Source: DASXYG01 sp036502625 (lineage in GTDB: Bacteria; Actinomycetota; Actinomycetes; Streptosporangiales; Streptosporangiaceae). From it: DNA of 23,067 nt. Where the stretch lies: NCBI GenBank assembly GCA_036502625.1, contig DASXYG010000034.1, forward strand, positions 1 to 23,067, written 5' to 3'. Shown here piece by piece: positions 22,961-23,067 of this stretch. The notes under the pieces were generated by a model that was given only the letters and a program-made list of their open reading frames with translations, made no database searches and was not told where the DNA came from. The stretch's first letter is position 1; each line of letters starts with the position of its first letter. The position numbers were made by a program, and so were the translations under genes.

Positions 22961-23002
22961 ACGGCGGTGCGAGGACGGCGGTGCGAGGACGGCGGTGCGG
23001 GG
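22961..23002 (+). repeat. 14-bp tandem repeat, three copies
   Basis: ACGGCGGTGCGAGG occurs at 22961–22974 and 22975–22988; a third copy with one change (ACGGCGGTGCGGGG) is at 22989–23002. A partial fourth begins with ACGGGG. Confidence 0.85.
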
Positions 23003-23067
23003 ACGGGGAGCGGGGGTGGTTGTGCGGGGCACCGGCGGAGCGGGGTGGTTGTGGTGGGGGTTGGGGC

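Larger units (their letters stand above)
22512..23067. other. G-skewed region without a supported gene
   Basis: Very G-rich on the plus strand (37 G against 12 C in 22921–22980). A displaced copy of the dapC-tail sequence lies at 22621–22651. Frames open on either strand are low-complexity Arg/Pro/Gly sequences without ribosome sites or recognisable motifs, so no gene is called. Confidence 0.6.

Noticed and set aside
22736..23032. Minus-strand frame of 98 codons in the G-skewed region
   Set aside because: It is a low-complexity Pro/Arg/Thr product without a start signal and is explained by the C-rich minus strand.
1..23067. tRNA or rRNA genes, CRISPR arrays, insertion sequences
   Set aside because: I looked for cloverleaf-like segments, regularly spaced identical short repeats and transposase motifs and saw none. 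The only regular array is degenerate, has no unique spacers and derives from dapC.

Overview
The window is about 72% GC with strongly G/C-ending codons. It encodes MshB (mycothiol biosynthesis) and an actinobacterial-type 7Fe ferredoxin–DapC pair, so the host is an actinomycete. A Streptosporangiales/Thermomonosporaceae-like genus is my guess and is not proven by the sequence.

Layout. 1–5022: an oligopeptide ABC importer operon (3' part of the solute-binding protein, two permeases, two ATPases) with tightly overlapping genes. 5110–6948: a secreted gamma-glutamyltransferase. A strong two-way terminator separates it from a convergent two-gene unit (WrbA-like quinone reductase and 14-TM MFS exporter, 6995–9098). 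That unit diverges from a MarR regulator (9176–9673) across a promoter with a perfect palindrome between its -35 and -10. 9759–10705: a 30-codon Cys-containing leader ORF overlaps the start of a tandem GNAT acetyltransferase. 10740–12836: a DPP-IV-type S9 peptidase, convergent with the GNAT and divergent from mshB. 12922–14857: mshB, a small membrane protein and a flavin reductase. 14865–16055: ornithine aminotransferase rocD, divergent from an Lrp/AsnC regulator. 16728–17438: a protein built like cysteinyl-tRNA synthetase/MshC with all catalytic motifs lost. 17492–19240: a small ORF and an uncharacterised protein with a Pro-rich repeat linker. 19213–19974: an M50 membrane metalloprotease. 19988–20239: a lone N-terminal domain of an acetyltransferase family. 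20342–21780: fdxA and dapC (lysine/diaminopimelate biosynthesis). 21741–22511: a degenerate tandem array whose first unit is the 3' end of dapC. 22512–23067: G-skewed DNA with short repeats and no supported gene.

Themes. Peptide use recurs: importer, GGT, DPP-IV-like peptidase and M50 protease. So do thiol and redox genes: mshB, the CysRS/MshC-like pseudoenzyme, WrbA, flavin reductase and ferredoxin. Seven recognised genes, and less clearly a small ORF, start exactly 6–7 nt after a TANNNT/CANNNT hexamer, which suggests leaderless mRNAs.

Most unusual items: the dapC-tail repeat array and the codon-use shift beside it, the catalytically dead CysRS/MshC homologue, the leader ORF upstream of the GNAT gene, and the strong excess of the palindrome CGTACG.
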